Under the pieces are notes generated by a model, which did no database searches, was not told where the DNA came from, and worked only from the letters and a program-made list of their open reading frames with translations. This document shows, one piece after another, positions 62,461-64,000 of a stretch of DNA of 64,000 nucleotides (the stretch's first letter is position 1; each line of letters starts with the position of its first letter). A program made the position numbers and the translations under genes. The DNA comes from Allobosea sp. CRIB-10. GTDB lineage: Bacteria; Pseudomonadota; Alphaproteobacteria; Rhizobiales; Beijerinckiaceae. The DNA lies in the NCBI RefSeq assembly GCF_900112185.1, contig NZ_FOKP01000017.1:62001-126000 (forward strand). The letters are read 5' to 3'.

Positions 62461-63435
62461 ATGTCGTTCGGCCCGCACGAGCCAGGAATGCCGCTGCGCA
62501 AGCGCAGCCGCTGGTGGTGGCTCGGCCCGCTCGCCTCGTCGGTGATCTTCATCGCCTCGCTGGTGGTGCTCTACTACATCGTCCGCGAGATCGAGCCCGG
62601 CGAGCTCGCCCGCGCCTTCGCCAATGCCAGCCAGCGCCAGCTCCTGCTCGCGCTCGGCTTCACCGCGCTGAGCTATCTCTTGCTCACCGGCTATGATGCG
62701 GTGGCGCTGCGCCGGCTCGGGCTGTCGATCCCCTACCGGACGACGGCGCTCGCCTCCTTCACCAGCTATTCCGTCGCTTTCACCCTCGGTTTCCCGATCG
62801 TGACCGGCGGCACGGTGCGCTACTGGATCTATTCGGCCAAGGGCGTGCGCGCCTCGGAGGTGGCGAGCCTCACCGTCATCGCCGGCCTGACCTTCTGGCT
62901 CGGCCTCGGCATGATCCTCTGCGCCAGCCTGTTCTATGCGACGGAGTCGGTGGCGCAATTGGCGCGCACCTCGCCGCTGGTCGTGCAGGCCGTCGGCGCG
63001 GCCGTGGCGCTCGGTACGCTCGGCTATCTCTTCTGGGTCGCGACCGGTGAACGCACCTTGCGGGTCAGCGGCTGGAACCTGCCGCTACCCGGCCTCGGCG
63101 TCACGCTGACGCAGATGCTGCTTGGCGCCGCCGAGGTCTGCGCCGCCGCCGCCGTGCTCTATGTGCTGCTGCCGGGCGGGCACAACCTGCCCTATGAGAG
63201 CTTCCTGGCAGCCTATATCTTCGCCTGCCTGATCGGCATCGCCAGCCATGCGCCGGGCGGGCTCGGCGTCTTCGAGGCGACGATGCTGATCGCGCTCAGC
63301 CGCCTGCCCTTCGAGCAGGTGCTCGGCGCGCTGCTGCTCTTCCGCATCATCTACTACATCCTGCCCTTCATCCTCGCGCTGGTCCTGCTGGCGCTGAACG
63401 AGATGATCCGGCGCATCCGGCGGCACGAGATCTGA
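62461..63435 (+). CDS. UPF0104/lysylphosphatidylglycerol-synthase-type transmembrane protein
   Basis: A 324-residue polytopic inner-membrane protein of the UPF0104/YbhN family, related to the flippase half of MprF. About eight hydrophobic helices are present; conserved pieces are SLVVLYYIVREIEPGELARAF, GYDAVALRRLGLSIPY, FPIVTGGTVRYWIY and the late IASHAPGGLGVFEA motif. The catalytic lysyltransferase domain of MprF is absent. It may flip a lipid. ATG 62461 gives a short basic cytoplasmic N-terminus; an upstream extension to 62353 is not convincing. Confidence 0.86.
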   Translation: MSFGPHEPGMPLRKRSRWWWLGPLASSVIFIASLVVLYYIVREIEPGELARAFANASQRQLLLALGFTALSYLLLTGYDAVALRRLGLSIPYRTTALASFTSYSVAFTLGFPIVTGGTVRYWIYSAKGVRASEVASLTVIAGLTFWLGLGMILCASLFYATESVAQLARTSPLVVQAVGAAVALGTLGYLFWVATGERTLRVSGWNLPLPGLGVTLTQMLLGAAEVCAAAAVLYVLLPGGHNLPYESFLAAYIFACLIGIASHAPGGLGVFEATMLIALSRLPFEQVLGALLLFRIIYYILPFILALVLLALNEMIRRIRRHEI

Positions 63436-63528
63436 CGCCGCCTCTTGGGCGCACGTCCTTGACGCCGCTTCCAGCCGACGCAAACTCCTGTCCGCCGGGC
63501 ATGATCGAGGACACTGCCGGCCCCTGGG

Positions 63529-64000
63529 ATGGAGCCATTGGACGCGACCAATCTGATCGACGAGATCTATGAAGCCGCCGTCGTGCCGGAGAAATGGGCC
63601 GATGTGCTCGACCAGCTGGCGGCCCGGGCAGGCGGGGTCGGCACGATCCTGTTCGCGGCCTCGCCGAACCGGTTCCAGTGGACCTCGTCCAAGGCCATCC
63701 ATGCCGTCACGGCCGAATGGGTCGCCTCGCCCTTCGTCGCGGATAATCTGCGAGGCAAGCGCCTGGTTCCGCTCTACGAGCCGCGTTTCCTGACCGATCT
63801 CGACGCGATCACGCCAGACGAGATCGAGCAGGATCCGTTCTATCGCGATTTCCTCAGACCGCGCGGCTGGGGCTGGTGCGTCGGCACCTCGATCCGCTCG
63901 ACCAGCGGCGACAGCATCGTCTTCTCGATCGAGCGCCTCTATGCCGACGGCCCGGTCCCGCGCGAGACGGCCGAGACGCTCGATCCCCTCCGGCCGCACC
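63529..64000 (+). CDS. Probable LuxR-type transcriptional regulator, 3'-truncated by window edge
   Basis: An open frame from ATG 63529 runs off the right edge after 157 codons. The N-terminus (LIDEIYEAAVVPEKWADVLDQL, then GVGTILFAA) and the segment PFYRDFLRPRGWGWCVGTSI resemble the sensory half of a group of alphaproteobacterial regulators that end in a LuxR-type HTH. That HTH would lie beyond the window, so the assignment is by resemblance only. It starts 93 bases after the UPF0104 gene on the same strand. Confidence 0.6.
   Translation, partial: MEPLDATNLIDEIYEAAVVPEKWADVLDQLAARAGGVGTILFAASPNRFQWTSSKAIHAVTAEWVASPFVADNLRGKRLVPLYEPRFLTDLDAITPDEIEQDPFYRDFLRPRGWGWCVGTSIRSTSGDSIVFSIERLYADGPVPRETAETLDPLRPH

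Overview
The window is a 64 kb, GC-rich, gene-dense chromosomal segment of an alphaproteobacterium. Gene content and order point to the order Hyphomicrobiales (Rhizobiales): dnaN-dnaA-rpsT, ubiE-ubiB, a leucyl aminopeptidase beside an NlpC/P60 protein, gshB-yraN-rsmI, and a Flp/Tad pilus locus with CpaC. The overall look resembles Bosea, but that genus-level guess comes from memory of such proteins and was not tested. No rRNA, tRNA, CRISPR array, transposase or prophage gene was recognised. Short intergenic palindromic repeats are frequent.

Layout. 1-3.4 kb: replication genes (3'-truncated dnaN, dnaA) and rpsT around a 755-base AT-richer spacer. 3.5-12.6 kb: a PLP threonine/serine dehydratase coupled to RidA, an enoyl-CoA hydratase, an SRPBCC protein, a P-loop kinase-like protein, mutM, a VapBC-type toxin-antitoxin pair, ubiE-ubiB and an L,D-transpeptidase. 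12.6-17.2 kb: carbohydrate genes (aldose epimerase, dgoK, a ribokinase-like kinase, phosphomannomutase/phosphoglucomutase). 17.2-28.2 kb: the Tad pilus locus, with an orphan secretin N-domain protein, two tandem Flp pilins, cpaA, cpaBCDEF, tadBC and a convergent tadD. No TadE/F/G-type pseudopilin gene is present. 28.3-31.2 kb: aminopeptidase, MarR regulator, NlpC/P60 peptidase. 31.3-40.4 kb: a minus-strand set that would import nucleosides (Bmp lipoprotein/periplasmic binder, double ABC ATPase, two permeases) and degrade them (cdd, purine nucleoside phosphorylase, deoC, deoA, then a 2-hydroxyacid reductase). 40.5-48.4 kb: SDR, ThiF/HesA protein, gshB, yraN, rsmI, an LpoA-like lipoprotein and maeB. 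48.7-55.6 kb: an unusual membrane methyl-accepting protein, mutS, a flavoprotein and guaC. 55.8-57.8 kb: an ArsR-SRPBCC-GST-SRPBCC cluster. 58-64 kb: an SbmA/YddA-like ABC protein with degenerate ATPase motifs, an unrecognised 187-residue protein, an ABC-F protein preceded by a leader-ORF-like element, a UPF0104 membrane protein and the start of a probable LuxR-type regulator.

Most noteworthy signals: (i) near-consensus CtrA-type sites in front of the flp, cpaB and tadD units, suggesting that the pilus is tied to the cell-cycle regulator; (ii) a 23-codon ORF with a perfect Shine-Dalgarno and an internal 24-bp palindrome ahead of the ABC-F gene; (iii) an ABC exporter-like protein whose Walker A Ser/Thr, signature and H-loop are all altered; (iv) a chemoreceptor with a LytS-type five-helix sensor and no visible HAMP; (v) a four-gene ArsR/SRPBCC/GST cluster of unknown substrate. 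I see no clear evidence of a wholly new multi-gene system; items (ii), (iii) and (v) are the best candidates for something undescribed.
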